A DNA stretch of 64,000 bases from Nitrospira sp. (GTDB taxonomy: Bacteria; Nitrospirota; Nitrospiria; Nitrospirales; Nitrospiraceae): NCBI GenBank assembly GCA_005116955.1, contig SWDI01000002.1, positions 63,315 through 127,314 on the forward strand, given 5' to 3'. A program made the translations under genes and the position numbers. Position 1 is the first letter of the stretch. Every line of letters begins with the position of its first letter. The notes below the pieces were generated by a model, which was given only the letters and a program-made list of their open reading frames with translations, was not told the origin of the DNA and did no database searches. Positions 35,507-45,034 of this stretch are shown here, one piece after another.

Positions 35507-37252
35507 TTAACGAAACAGTCGTACAGGCACTTTCCGTCCTTTGATCCGAGCGCGGCCAAGCTGGTCGACAATACGAGCAGCGAGGGATTCCGGGACATCG
35601 ACGATGGAAAACCGATCTTCGATTTCGATCGCGCCGATGACGTTGGAGTTAACCTTCACCTCGTTAGCGATTGCGCCCACGAGGTCGCCTGGCCTGATAC
35701 CGGCTTCGTGTCCAGCGCCGATGTACACCCGTGCCATGCCGGTCTCCCGCTGTCCACCTTGACGAGGCGGCCCAGTCGGCCGACGCTCAGGTCGGGAGGA
35801 TGTGCTGCGGGATCGGTCGTCATAGCGACCGGCCTGCCGAACCGGCCTGCCGAATTCTGGCTGTCTGGCAGACACACCGTGAATCTCTTGTTCTGGACGT
35901 TCCCCACCCTGCGCCCGAACTAGCAGTTTGATCGCGGCTGCTGCCACATCGGTCGCTGAATGGGAGGCGGCCAGCCGATCAACAAGGGGTGTGAATCCAT
36001 CCAGCTTCCCATCGCGCAAGACCTCTGCCATCGTCGCGTGGATCCGCTCCAACTGTTTGGCTCGAAGATCGGCGACGCTGGGCACCGGCAAGACGGTGAC
36101 CTGAGCTTTTGTGTGTTGCTCAATCGTTCGCAGTAGACGTTGTTCTCGAGGATCAAGGATCGTGATAGCCACGCCTTCTCGACCAGCTCGGCCAGTCCGA
36201 CCGATCCGATGCACATAGACTTCAGCTGACGACGGGAGATCATAGTTGATCACGTGTGATACTTGGGGGATATCCAAGCCACGCGCAGCCACATCGGTTG
36301 CCACCAGCAACTCAGTTTGCCCGCCTTTGAATGCCTGCATCACACGGTCACGCTGCCCCTGGTTCATACCGCCATGAATCGCTTCGGCTCGATGGCCACG
36401 ACCTGTCAGCATTGCCGTCACTTCATCGACTTCTAGTCTGGTTCGACAGAAGACCAGTGCGGACTTCGCACCGGACACGTCGATCACACGGGCAAGCGCC
36501 GCCCCTCGATGCGGTCTCGTGACAATATAGGCCACTTGCTGGACGCGGGGGGCCGTGCCGGCTTTGACCGGTTCTTTTGCAATCGTAATCTCGACGGGAT
36601 TGTGGAGATGCCGGTGGGCGATCGAGCGAATCCGTGGAGGCATCGTCGCGGAGAACAAGGCGGTCTGTTTGGTCTTTGGCGTTCCGGTCAGGATCGCGTC
36701 CAGGTCATCCGCAAACCCCATGTCAAGCATTTCATCTGCCTCGTCCAATACGACGATCTTCACTTCCTGCAGCTTCAGCGTGCCACGGCGGATATGATCC
36801 AAGGCTCGGCCCGGTGTGGCGACGATCACGTCGACTCCCCGCTTGAGCGCATGCAACTGCGGACCGATGGCTTGCCCACCATAGACCGCTAATACCGTCA
36901 TGCGTAATTCCTTGCCGTACCGCTGCATCGCCTCTCCGACCTGAATCGCCAACTCGCGGGTCGGGACGAGCACAAGCGCTGATGGGCGAGCCTTGACTTC
37001 ATGACCGATTCGCTGCAGCAACGGCAACGCAAATGCCGCGGTCTTGCCGGTTCCGGTCGCCGCCTGTCCGAGCAAATCTCGGCCTGCAAGGAGCGGCGGA
37101 ATCGCTTCGCGTTGGATGGGGGTGGGTTCTTCGTAGCCCAACGTTTCCAATGTCGTGAGAAGCGGTGCTTCAAGTCCCAAGGAAACGAATCCTGGTGAAA
37201 ATCCTGTTGCGGTCGGGCTGGTGGACCCCGAAGGGTGACTCTGTTTCGTCAC
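35507..37252 (-). CDS. deaD: DEAD-box RNA helicase with DbpA-type RNA-binding domain
   Basis: The two RecA domains carry motif Q, ATGTGKTAAFALPLL (I), PTRELAIQV (Ia), VLDEADEMLDMG (II), FSATMPP (III) and HRIGRTGRAGREG (VI). After an Arg-rich linker, the last 75 residues (RVYIGAGHEAGIRPGDLVGAI to the end) match the DbpA/CsdA RNA-binding fold. At 581 residues it fits DeaD/CsdA, which unwinds rRNA in ribosome assembly, notably in the cold. About 340 bp of non-coding DNA precede it, consistent with a regulated leader. Confidence 0.92.
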   Translation of the reverse strand: MTKQSHPSGSTSPTATGFSPGFVSLGLEAPLLTTLETLGYEEPTPIQREAIPPLLAGRDLLGQAATGTGKTAAFALPLLQRIGHEVKARPSALVLVPTRELAIQVGEAMQRYGKELRMTVLAVYGGQAIGPQLHALKRGVDVIVATPGRALDHIRRGTLKLQEVKIVVLDEADEMLDMGFADDLDAILTGTPKTKQTALFSATMPPRIRSIAHRHLHNPVEITIAKEPVKAGTAPRVQQVAYIVTRPHRGAALARVIDVSGAKSALVFCRTRLEVDEVTAMLTGRGHRAEAIHGGMNQGQRDRVMQAFKGGQTELLVATDVAARGLDIPQVSHVINYDLPSSAEVYVHRIGRTGRAGREGVAITILDPREQRLLRTIEQHTKAQVTVLPVPSVADLRAKQLERIHATMAEVLRDGKLDGFTPLVDRLAASHSATDVAAAAIKLLVRAQGGERPEQEIHGVSARQPEFGRPVRQAGRYDDRSRSTSSRPERRPTGPPRQGGQRETGMARVYIGAGHEAGIRPGDLVGAIANEVKVNSNVIGAIEIEDRFSIVDVPESLAARIVDQLGRARIKGRKVPVRLFR

Positions 37253-37596
37253 GGAAACCGTTACCTTTCTGCCGATGATGGTCGTGGAATCGTGGAGAGT
37301 AAGGAACGACGACTCACAGCAAGCGTGATGTTACGTTGGAATGGGATGATAGCGCAAGACCAGGAGCAGCCTGTTTTTAAAAATCGTCACCAGGCAGGTC
37401 GCGAAGCACCAAAGGCTCAAGCCGAGCCTCGGAACAGGATCGATTCACCGTGCGTCGGGTTCGCATCATGTTGTCCGAGGGGGATGGCTCTCACAAGCTG
37501 GGCGGACAGGACAGTACCTGTCCGCCCACACAGGGTCACCAGCTGATATGAGACATCCTCTGTCCGGCAAAGCAATCCGGGGAGAAGCCTGCCGCC
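37253..37596. other. Leader/intergenic region upstream of the DEAD-box helicase
   Basis: No ORF here is convincing. It holds a perfect hairpin (37500-37527) and could contain the 5' leader of the helicase mRNA. Confidence 0.5.
37500..37527 (-). terminator. GC-rich hairpin, possible terminator
   Basis: GGGCGGACAGG (37500-37510) pairs perfectly with CCTGTCCGCCC (37517-37527) over a six-base loop. It lies after the stop of the 106-residue gene and before the helicase. No T-run follows on either strand, so an RNA-structure or protein-binding role is also possible. Confidence 0.5.
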
Positions 37597-37917
37597 TTAT
37601 GGCTTCGGTAGAGCCAACGCACGCACAGGAACCAACCGATCTTCTGTCGGGATCAGGAACATCATTTGTGCAAGGGCTCGGTATCTCGCTTCCAATTCAC
37701 GGCATCGATTCACGAATCGGCTGGCGGATATTCGAGGGAAATAGTCGCGGTGCTGCTCGTAAAAGAGCGCCCGGCGTCCCCAACGCTCCGCCTTGAAGAT
37801 GCACAACCGGGTAACCAATTCAAAAAGATGCTTTGGTGACAACGGTGTGGGTCTCCGTTTCATTGGTGCGGGGATAACAGATGTGGAGAGGGTGAGTCCT
37901 TTTGTCACATTCTTCAT
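37597..37917 (-). CDS. Hypothetical basic protein
   Basis: The start at ATG 37917 (MKNVTKGLTLSTSV) has AAGGAGG seven bases upstream, so the longer track ORF is not used. The 106-residue protein is Arg-rich and helical, with KHLFELVTRLCIFKAERWGRRALF and a segment ASRFVNRCRELEARYRALAQM. No membrane segment or known motif is seen. Confidence 0.6.
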   Translation of the reverse strand: MKNVTKGLTLSTSVIPAPMKRRPTPLSPKHLFELVTRLCIFKAERWGRRALFYEQHRDYFPRISASRFVNRCRELEARYRALAQMMFLIPTEDRLVPVRALALPKP

Positions 37918-38144
37918 AGCGCGTCCTCCTTGTGCTATGTGCCTGAACGATCGTCTTGAGCATCGCGACGTAAGCGCCTTGCGCGCCCACAGCTTCGGCT
38001 CATCCTTAGATGACGTTATAATCCCAGAAGATGAAGAGAGCATTAGGAGAAGATGAAAACTTCTTCATAAATGGCGAGAAGTTATGCCTCCCCCACAATC
38101 CTGCATGGCGTGAGAGGAGGGAACAGGCAAGACGACGAGGTTGG

Positions 38145-38642
38145 CTATTCGACGCAGGTGCAGCCTGGGAGGATTTCGGTCGCAATGTAGGTCAGGTTGT
38201 TCGTGTAGGACATAAAACCCTTCCGGCGTCCAAAGAGGGTCAGCACACAGTCTGCTCCCTTGTGGTTGATAAAAAACCGGTAGTCAGTGCCAGATGGAGC
38301 GGCAATGGCGAAGGGGCGTGGTCCGAGATCGTAGGTCGTGAGGGTGGAGATGGTCTTGTGTGCAAGGGCATCCGCAATCTCAGACTTTTCACCCTCCTGA
38401 GTGAGCATGTTCGACAGGTGGTGAGTAAACGACGTGCGGCAGGATTCCTCCGAGAGATTCGTTACCTTGGCCACCGAGGCACAGCCTGATGCTGTCAGGG
38501 CCACCGCCAGGGAGAACGCGCATACTCGGTGGGCTGGGTACGCCAGCCATGCCATATGACGCAGCCTGGCCATGGAGCGGAAGTGTAGCCTCCCCCTGTC
38601 CGTTTGCATAACCTGATCCTTCTTATCGCTCAGGGGGCACAA
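38145..38642 (-). CDS. Putative lipoprotein
   Basis: The product has a hydrophobic segment ending in a lipobox-like LTASGCAS, so it is probably a lipoprotein. The true start is probably an internal Met (MARLRHMAW or MAWLAYPAH) because the first residues are not signal-like. The mature part has several Cys (CRTSF, CVL, CTC), contains TTYDLGPRPFAIAAPSGTDYRFFI and ends CTCVE. Its 5' end overlaps the upstream membrane-protein gene by 20 bp. No family is recognised. Confidence 0.55.
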   Translation of the reverse strand: MCPLSDKKDQVMQTDRGRLHFRSMARLRHMAWLAYPAHRVCAFSLAVALTASGCASVAKVTNLSEESCRTSFTHHLSNMLTQEGEKSEIADALAHKTISTLTTYDLGPRPFAIAAPSGTDYRFFINHKGADCVLTLFGRRKGFMSYTNNLTYIATEILPGCTCVE

Positions 38643-39402
38643 AGCTGACGTTGGCGAGGGCCGTGGTTTTGACTGGCGGATAGGTTCCCTCGAATCTGGC
38701 CGGAAACACGTACAGGCGCTCCCTCACTGAGAACAGCAGCCGATACTCTTGTTCTGCATCACTGCGCAGATATAGCGTGAGCAGCGAGGAGGTTGATTGT
38801 TTATCGACCCGAGCCCAGTTCAGTCCGAGTTGCGTAGGAACCACATAGAGGCCCGCGATAATCATGGCGAATGCGATATACGCCATCGACAGATCAATGA
38901 GCCCGCCCATTGTTTTGAACCGCGCCACGAGCAGTTCGAGTGCCGAGCTCGATAAGAGCAGAATTGCAACAACACCGATCGTGGACAGAACAATAGCCGA
39001 TGTGACATAGCCGAATGTGCTTAGGACGAGGGTCATCACCAAGAGCGCGAACAAGAACCATGGCCCAGACTGAACCACGGCCTGGGAGCGCTTGAACTGA
39101 GCGCTCCCAGTCAAATCGTCCTGATCGGCGATCACTGCGAGGTTCGTTGTAGCCAGATACCCGAGGTAGAGCAGGAGTAACAGCGGCACCCAGCTTTGGC
39201 TGAAATAGGTTGCCGTCGGAACTTCCTCTAAGATCCACGAGGCTCCGAATTCTGAAAAATAGGCTTTCGTATAAAACGATCCCGAGAGATACGCCACCCC
39301 ACTCAGGGCAGCCAACCCGGCTAACGCCTTCGGCGCCTGCTCGATGAGTCGTCGAGCCCCAGCTCGAGCAGATTCAGTCTTGTTTGGGGCGTCGCGGGGC
39401 AT
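38623..39402 (-). CDS. Polytopic membrane protein, unknown
   Basis: Five or so membrane segments are visible in 259 residues (AGLAALSGVAYLSG; WVPLLLLLYLGYLATTN; WFLFALLVMTLVLSTFG; IVLSTIGVVAILLL; MAYIAFAMIIAGLYVV), followed by a soluble C-terminal domain of about 60 residues. It overlaps the putative lipoprotein gene, so the two products may work together in the envelope. No family is recognised. Confidence 0.65.
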   Translation of the reverse strand: MPRDAPNKTESARAGARRLIEQAPKALAGLAALSGVAYLSGSFYTKAYFSEFGASWILEEVPTATYFSQSWVPLLLLLYLGYLATTNLAVIADQDDLTGSAQFKRSQAVVQSGPWFLFALLVMTLVLSTFGYVTSAIVLSTIGVVAILLLSSSALELLVARFKTMGGLIDLSMAYIAFAMIIAGLYVVPTQLGLNWARVDKQSTSSLLTLYLRSDAEQEYRLLFSVRERLYVFPARFEGTYPPVKTTALANVSFVPPER

Positions 39403-39429
39403 GGGGCACGATGGAGAACACGGAAATGG

Positions 39430-39813
39430 CTAGCTCGTAAAGGCGGCGGCAGCCTCTTCTTCCGTGTTGCACAATTGAATACTTTCTCCATACACCCGGT
39501 TCAGCAGGTCAAAGCCGCTGGCTTGAAGAGCTTCTTTGACCATTCCCTTCGCAGCAGCAATCTTCATCTGCCCTTGAACATTGTTGAGCTGCTTGCAGGC
39601 CAGTATCAGGACTCGGATCCCTCCGCTGCTGATATAGTCGATATCAGCCAGATTGAGGATGACCTTTTTCGCACCCGCATCCACGATCTTTTTCATGTCC
39701 TGGTTTCCCTGTTCCGCGGTGGTGGCGGAGAGGCTGCCCTGCATCTTGACGAAAGTAATCCCGGCATTCTGGCGAGAGGTCACCGTCAATGCGTGTCTGG
39801 TTCCTTGATCCAT
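39430..39813 (-). CDS. STAS-domain anti-sigma factor antagonist (RsbV-like)
   Basis: A single STAS domain of 127 residues carries the conserved DYISSGGIRVL, in which the serine after Ile is the site phosphorylated by RsbW-type kinases. It would bind an anti-sigma factor when unphosphorylated. It lies 176 bp downstream of the large MHYT-PP2C-HATPase-STAS gene in the same direction and is a natural substrate for that protein's phosphatase and kinase domains. Confidence 0.9.
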   Translation of the reverse strand: MDQGTRHALTVTSRQNAGITFVKMQGSLSATTAEQGNQDMKKIVDAGAKKVILNLADIDYISSGGIRVLILACKQLNNVQGQMKIAAAKGMVKEALQASGFDLLNRVYGESIQLCNTEEEAAAAFTS

Positions 39814-39989
39814 AATTATGTCCCTTTCCGATTAGGAGAAGATCGGCATTCTATCCTAGCAGGCTCATAAAAAACCAATTCGATCAGTCGGTGTCGTCCG
39901 ATACGATCAACGATACATTCTTGCACAGCACTCGCTGCAATCGACGACCCCACCTTTGAAGAATCAGCCAATGTTCCGCCTACACCTCG

Positions 39990-42764
39990 TCAACGTGCCG
40001 CTTGGACCTTTGACAAGGCTTCCTCCAGCGTAGAGGCATGGAGGCTCATCATTAAAGCCCCACTCAATTGCAATACTGTGCGAACGTGCTCATTCCCGCC
40101 GGAGAGCACAACTTTTCCGTCGGTTTGGGTCATCGCCATGACGGCTTTCAGGATCACCCGCAGCCCGATCGAGGAGATGTACGAAATGCGGGAGAGATCC
40201 AGTACAATCTTCCGTTCCCCCTGCTCGATATGGTCCATAAGGCTGCGCTCAACCTCTGGCGCACTGTTCGTGTCGAAGCGAGCCTGCGGAGTGACGATCA
40301 TCACGGTACCGTTTCGGTATGATTCAACGCGTGTCCTGAGATTCTTTGGGTCTCGGCGTGATGATGGCAGCGCTCCGACTTTGAACGAGCCGATCTCGGT
40401 CTTGTCAGGAGCCTTCGTGGTCGTGGACGTTTTAGATACCAACTGTTTTTTCACTGTCAAGACGTTGCGCCCCACAGTGCGATGGTACGACACCTCATCA
40501 AACATGGAGCGCACCAAGTGAATTCCCAGACCACCGATCTCGCGTTCATGAAGTAGTAGCGACAGATCAGGAGGCGCGACCGTTAACGGGTTGAAGGGAA
40601 TACCATCATCCGTAATGGTGAAGATGACGCAGGTATCACGCACTTCGCCCTCGACCTCAATGTGATGCTCCGTCGGGTCGTTGGGGAAGGCATATTGCAC
40701 CACATTATTGAGCAGATCATCCAGCGCCATATTGAGGGTCGGAATGAGCGGCTTGGCTGTTTCCCATTGTGCCACATACTGCTCAAAGTCCATCTGGAGG
40801 TCTGGAATGGCTATCAATTGATTGGGCATCGTTCGGCGGAAGACCCGAGCTGCCACGTCGGACGGGGCGACCCCGTGATACCGCAGTCCCAGCATGGTGA
40901 TATCGTCCGCCTGCGGGACTTCGCCCGCAAAGGTTCTCACTGCCTGCATGACTTCACCGAGGCGATCGACCACTGAGACGGCTTGGGATTTGGCGAGGAT
41001 TGTTTTTAGCCGGTCGTTACCGAACAGTTCGCGCCGCCGATTATCCGCTTCGGTAACCCCATCGGTGTACAAAAAGAGCTCATCTCCCGGACCCAATTGG
41101 ATGGTCGTCTCCTTGAAGGCGATGCCCGCCATGGGACCGACCATGGGGCCGTTGATGCCCGTCAGCCACTCAAACTGTCCATCCTGCCGTTTCAGCAGCG
41201 GAGGATTATGGCCGGCGTTCGTCGTGACGAGCGAGCCATTGCGGAGATTCAAGATACCGAGATACAAGGTCACAAACATGCAGGAATCGTTGTCCGCACT
41301 CAGCGCATCGTTGACATGCGTGACGATACTGGCAGGTGAGGGATCGGAGGCTGCCAGTGTCTTCACCATAATCTTGGTCATGGCCATGAAGAGCGCGGCT
41401 GGGACACCGTTGCCCGATACATCACCAATTACGAAACAGAGCCGATGCTCATCGACCAGGAAGAAATCATAGAGGTCGCCACCGACCTCCAGAGCCGGTT
41501 CGAGCACCGCGTAGAGTTCGATCTCTCTCCGATCCGGGAAAGCCGGGAATACGCGTGGGAGCATACTCCGTTGAATGTCCCGACCGACATTCAGTTCTTC
41601 CTGCATGCGGGCCTTCGCAGCCTCCATGACCGCCAACGAATCCGCGAGCCGCGCATTGGCATCTTCGGCAGCCTGTTCGGCGTGTTTCAATGCCGTAATG
41701 TCGGTCGCGATAAAGACAATCCCGCCATCATGCGTCTTCCGCTCATTGATTTGAAGCCACTCTCCACTGGACCGGTATTGAATGTAGGGTGTGACAGGAT
41801 TTCGATGCACATCGAGACGCCAGTGCATCCAGGGTTCGAGATTCCCGATCGCCGCTGGAATATCACCGCGTTCGGCGGTCCGGCGAACGATCGATTCGAA
41901 CGCGTCGCCTGCGTGAACTTCAGGCCCAGTCCCAGACATGACTTTGCGATATTTTCGATTACAGATGACCAGACGGTCGTCCACATCGAAGAGAGCAAAC
42001 CATTGGGGGACGCTTTCGATGGCTTCGATCAGTCGAGCATGGCTATCGCGTGCCAGGCTTGATGCCGCCGTCACTTGCCGATCAATGATGGCCAGGAGGG
42101 TCGAGAGTGAGACGGCGACCACCGCGAGGAGATCAACCTCGATTCCAGGCGGTGGAGCACTGGACGCGATGCCGGACATACCGTACGTCGGAATCATCCC
42201 GATGAAGTGGGACCCAGATAGCGCAAGTCCCATGGCGCTCGCCTTTTCTGTCACTCGCCAGTTTCTGTGCGTGATATTCCACGATCCGATCACGATGCCG
42301 ATAATGCTGAGCGCCACGATCCCAACCGTCGACAGCACAAAGAGCAACAAATCATTCTGGAGATCGATCGGCTGGTGGACCGCCATCATACTGGCGAAAT
42401 GAGTCAGGGTCATACAGCCACCCATCAGCATGCCCCCAGAGATGAGACGCATCCGACTGTCGATATGGCTGCTGATCAGGTATACAGCGACGGCTCCTGT
42501 CGCCCCGGCGGAGAGAAATGAAAGCACGGCAAGCCCTGAATCCTGTGCTGCTGAGACCGAGGGACAGAATGCCAGATTGCCGATATAGTGAATCGCCCAG
42601 ATTTCAAGACCCGCGGCGACGGCACCGATCGTCAGCCATCGGAACCTGACGGGGCCTTGGTCGGGAGCGCGCATCCGTTCGGCGATACTGAGGATGACAT
42701 AGGCAGCCGAGCCACCCAGCAGCAAAGAGGACACACCTAGCAAGGGATCGCACATTCCGAGCAA
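39990..42764 (-). CDS. MHYT-PAS-PP2C-HATPase-STAS signalling protein
   Basis: This 924-residue protein joins a sensor with a full partner switch. Residues 1-235 are seven membrane helices with MHYT-type motifs (AIHYIG, LTHFASM, GSHFIGM). A PAS domain follows (FDVDDRLVICNRKY), then a SpoIIE-type PP2C phosphatase (RDIQRSMLPRVFP; LEVGGDLYDFF; IGDVSGNGVPAALF). Next is an RsbW-like HATPase (ALDDLLNNVVQYAFP; GLGIHLVRSMF). The C-terminal STAS domain carries SYISSIGLRVIL. MHYT domains are proposed to sense O2, CO or NO through copper. Confidence 0.9.
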   Translation of the reverse strand: MLGMCDPLLGVSSLLLGGSAAYVILSIAERMRAPDQGPVRFRWLTIGAVAAGLEIWAIHYIGNLAFCPSVSAAQDSGLAVLSFLSAGATGAVAVYLISSHIDSRMRLISGGMLMGGCMTLTHFASMMAVHQPIDLQNDLLLFVLSTVGIVALSIIGIVIGSWNITHRNWRVTEKASAMGLALSGSHFIGMIPTYGMSGIASSAPPPGIEVDLLAVVAVSLSTLLAIIDRQVTAASSLARDSHARLIEAIESVPQWFALFDVDDRLVICNRKYRKVMSGTGPEVHAGDAFESIVRRTAERGDIPAAIGNLEPWMHWRLDVHRNPVTPYIQYRSSGEWLQINERKTHDGGIVFIATDITALKHAEQAAEDANARLADSLAVMEAAKARMQEELNVGRDIQRSMLPRVFPAFPDRREIELYAVLEPALEVGGDLYDFFLVDEHRLCFVIGDVSGNGVPAALFMAMTKIMVKTLAASDPSPASIVTHVNDALSADNDSCMFVTLYLGILNLRNGSLVTTNAGHNPPLLKRQDGQFEWLTGINGPMVGPMAGIAFKETTIQLGPGDELFLYTDGVTEADNRRRELFGNDRLKTILAKSQAVSVVDRLGEVMQAVRTFAGEVPQADDITMLGLRYHGVAPSDVAARVFRRTMPNQLIAIPDLQMDFEQYVAQWETAKPLIPTLNMALDDLLNNVVQYAFPNDPTEHHIEVEGEVRDTCVIFTITDDGIPFNPLTVAPPDLSLLLHEREIGGLGIHLVRSMFDEVSYHRTVGRNVLTVKKQLVSKTSTTTKAPDKTEIGSFKVGALPSSRRDPKNLRTRVESYRNGTVMIVTPQARFDTNSAPEVERSLMDHIEQGERKIVLDLSRISYISSIGLRVILKAVMAMTQTDGKVVLSGGNEHVRTVLQLSGALMMSLHASTLEEALSKVQAAR

Positions 42765-42960
42765 CGGTGAAGCTCCTGTCAGGACGTTCGTTCCATGCGC
42801 GGATCAGCAATTATGACACGCGCGTTCGAATCGTCGGCGGTTGCGCCAAGGCGGAGGAGAGGATCCCCCGAACCTGGCCGTATCACCTACCATGAGAAGT
42901 CGCAGCTCGCAAGCAAGAGGGCGCCACGGTACTTCTTCACAGGCTGTATCACAACTGCCG

Positions 42961-43968
42961 CTACTGCACCGGTTGATTGAGGCGGTCCCAACGTGGAGTC
43001 CTCGAGCCGAGATCAACAGACCAATAGATACACATCGCTTGCCCTAGAATGTGCTCCTTGCTGATCGGTCCCAAAAATCGGCTATCCAGACTCTCCTCCC
43101 GATTGTCACCCAAGACGAAATAGCTGTCGGGAGGTACGGTGACTGGCCCAAGGTTATCACGGACGTTTCCAGACAGGCTCGATGTGTCGGTATGTTCCAC
43201 ATAGGGCTCGGTCAAGGCTTCATCGTTCACCGAGACCACCTGATTGTGAACTTCGATCCGATCGCCAGGAACCCCGATCACGCGATGGAGAAAAAGTGTC
43301 CCATTGCTGTCTGGATAGCGATAGACGACGACTTCGCCGCGTTGAGGTTCTGCAGCATGATACGCAGCCCTATGCGCGATCACATGGTCTCCCGGCAAGA
43401 GCGCCGGGACCATCGCCTCATGTGAGATCTGGAACCGATGTGACCAGGCCCGCACCGCAGGCAACAGGTCCGGCAGACGGTCCGTCACGAAATTCCAGCG
43501 GAGTTCTTGCATTCTGGACGTCGGGCTGAGAACTTCGTTGTCATACCCCTCGACCAATCGCTGGGCTTCTGGAACCGACAACATTGAAGCATAGTATTGC
43601 GCGAGATGGTGCTCCCAGAATTGTTCCGGGGCCAGATCGAACAGCATGACTTTGAGTGAGCGCACAAATGACTGCGCGATGCGTTCCTTCTCGGATGGCG
43701 TGAATGGACTGGTCAGATCAGACTCGATCTCTAGCTGATGGCTGAATCCCGCCACATCGGCTTGGTCCGCAATAGACTGGTACAAACGATCCGATAACAC
43801 CTCCAGGCTGGCCAACTGGTGAAAGACAGCCTGTGACTCGGTGGTACTGTCAGTGGGAGGCACAGGAGCCGTGCTGCATCCAGCCCAGAGGCCACTCCAT
43901 GCGATAAGCAGGCAGAGAGCAACGTGATTCGAAGATCGTACAAGGGGGTGGGACAGGTAGGAGAGCAT
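42961..43968 (-). CDS. Signal peptidase I-like lipoprotein lacking the catalytic dyad
   Basis: The N-terminus ends in a lipobox (GLWAGCST), so this is probably a lipoprotein rather than a membrane-anchored peptidase. About 150 residues of helical sequence precede the S26 fold. There FQISHEAMVPALLPGDHV aligns with LepB FQIPSGSMMPTLLIGDF, putting Ala where the serine nucleophile should be. RGEVVVYRYP aligns with RGDIVVFKYP, putting Arg where the general-base lysine should be. GDNREESLDSRFLGPI is intact. It probably binds but does not cleave signal peptides. Confidence 0.85.
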   Translation of the reverse strand: MLSYLSHPLVRSSNHVALCLLIAWSGLWAGCSTAPVPPTDSTTESQAVFHQLASLEVLSDRLYQSIADQADVAGFSHQLEIESDLTSPFTPSEKERIAQSFVRSLKVMLFDLAPEQFWEHHLAQYYASMLSVPEAQRLVEGYDNEVLSPTSRMQELRWNFVTDRLPDLLPAVRAWSHRFQISHEAMVPALLPGDHVIAHRAAYHAAEPQRGEVVVYRYPDSNGTLFLHRVIGVPGDRIEVHNQVVSVNDEALTEPYVEHTDTSSLSGNVRDNLGPVTVPPDSYFVLGDNREESLDSRFLGPISKEHILGQAMCIYWSVDLGSRTPRWDRLNQPVQ

Positions 43969-44010
43969 TGGGAGGCTCAGTCAACGCTCCTCTCGTTCGT
44001 GAATCGCAGG

Positions 44011-44041
44011 AGGATACCGCACTGGGGCCTGATAGGAAAGG
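44011..44041 (-). repeat. 31-bp imperfect direct repeat, copy 1
   Basis: This stretch matches 46337-46367 at 26 of 31 positions. It lies 43 bp upstream of the signal-peptidase-like gene. On the minus strand it reads CCTTTCCTATCAGG...GCGGTATCCT and may be a promoter or operator. Confidence 0.45.
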
Positions 44042-44149
44042 GTATTCAGTGAGTGGGGGGATGCCAACCCCGTCCCTCATTGAAACGGGGGACGTTCAGG
44101 GAATAAACCTCGTCGGCTCTGAGCAGGCCCAGCACCGAGCCATATCCGG

Positions 44150-44902
44150 CTATGTTCCCCGTTCGCCCAACCGACGGTGAAATAGCTCCAACACCATGTC
44201 GTAGCAGATCCGGGCCGCTGCCGGATCATAGCGAGGACCTTCGTCACGCATGAATGCATGCACGGCGTTGAACTCGTGCCACTGGAAATGCACGTCGGCA
44301 TCGCTCAGTGCGTTGTAGATAAGCGCCCGCCCTTCGCGGGGAATGTGCGGGTCCTGTCGGCCCCAGATCATCAACAATTCCCCTGTAATCTTGCCGATTC
44401 GATCTAAACTGTCGTCATGCGTACCCTGCCCCAGGCTGCGTTTGTGGATGTCCGTGGCGTAGAAACAGGCAGCGGCCAGCACATGGGGCTGCATCGCCGC
44501 GCGAAATGCCAAATGTCCTCCGATGCAAATCCCGATCACGCCCAACCTTCCCGTGCAGTGCGGTGACGATGCCAGATAGTCCAGTGCCGCGCGCGCATCG
44601 CCGTCGTAGCTCGACAAGGTCTTCGTGATCTTATATTGATTGCCGCGAGCCGCGCCCGCTTCGTCATAGGCTAATACCGTCCCGGCAGGCTCCAGCTCGT
44701 GGTAAATTTCAGGCACGGCCACCACAAATCCATGGCTCGCCAGCATGGCCGCCGTACGCCGGATCGGTCCCGTGACCTGGAAAATCTCCGAGTACAGGAC
44801 AAGCCCCGGATAGCGTCCCTCCGCCACAGGGCGAACGAGATAGGTCCGCATCGGCCCTGTCGGAGTCGTGAGATCAACCGAGTCAATGTCGGTAATAATC
44901 AT
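44150..44902 (-). CDS. Dienelactone-hydrolase-family protein
   Basis: The alpha/beta hydrolase has the family nucleophile motif GICIGGH, with Cys in place of Ser, and the late VHAFMRDEGPRYDPAAA segment with the catalytic His. At 250 residues it is a normal length. Characterised relatives open dienelactone, but many act on other esters or lactones; the substrate here is unknown. It is cytoplasmic, without a signal peptide. Confidence 0.9.
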   Translation of the reverse strand: MIITDIDSVDLTTPTGPMRTYLVRPVAEGRYPGLVLYSEIFQVTGPIRRTAAMLASHGFVVAVPEIYHELEPAGTVLAYDEAGAARGNQYKITKTLSSYDGDARAALDYLASSPHCTGRLGVIGICIGGHLAFRAAMQPHVLAAACFYATDIHKRSLGQGTHDDSLDRIGKITGELLMIWGRQDPHIPREGRALIYNALSDADVHFQWHEFNAVHAFMRDEGPRYDPAAARICYDMVLELFHRRLGERGT

Positions 44903-45034
44903 TGGCTACTCCAATGACAATGAGCTGTCAGCCCACGCACTTCTTAAGTACGATGCGGCATGAATCGAGTATAGATCAACTCCGGCAAACACCGTATGAA
45001 CAACAGAAAATCTTCCACTGCCAAATCTGCTCTC

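Noticed and set aside
38031-38489. Plus-strand ORF of 152 codons
   Set aside because: It is the antisense shadow of the lipoprotein gene, which has a lipobox and overlaps its neighbour in operon fashion.
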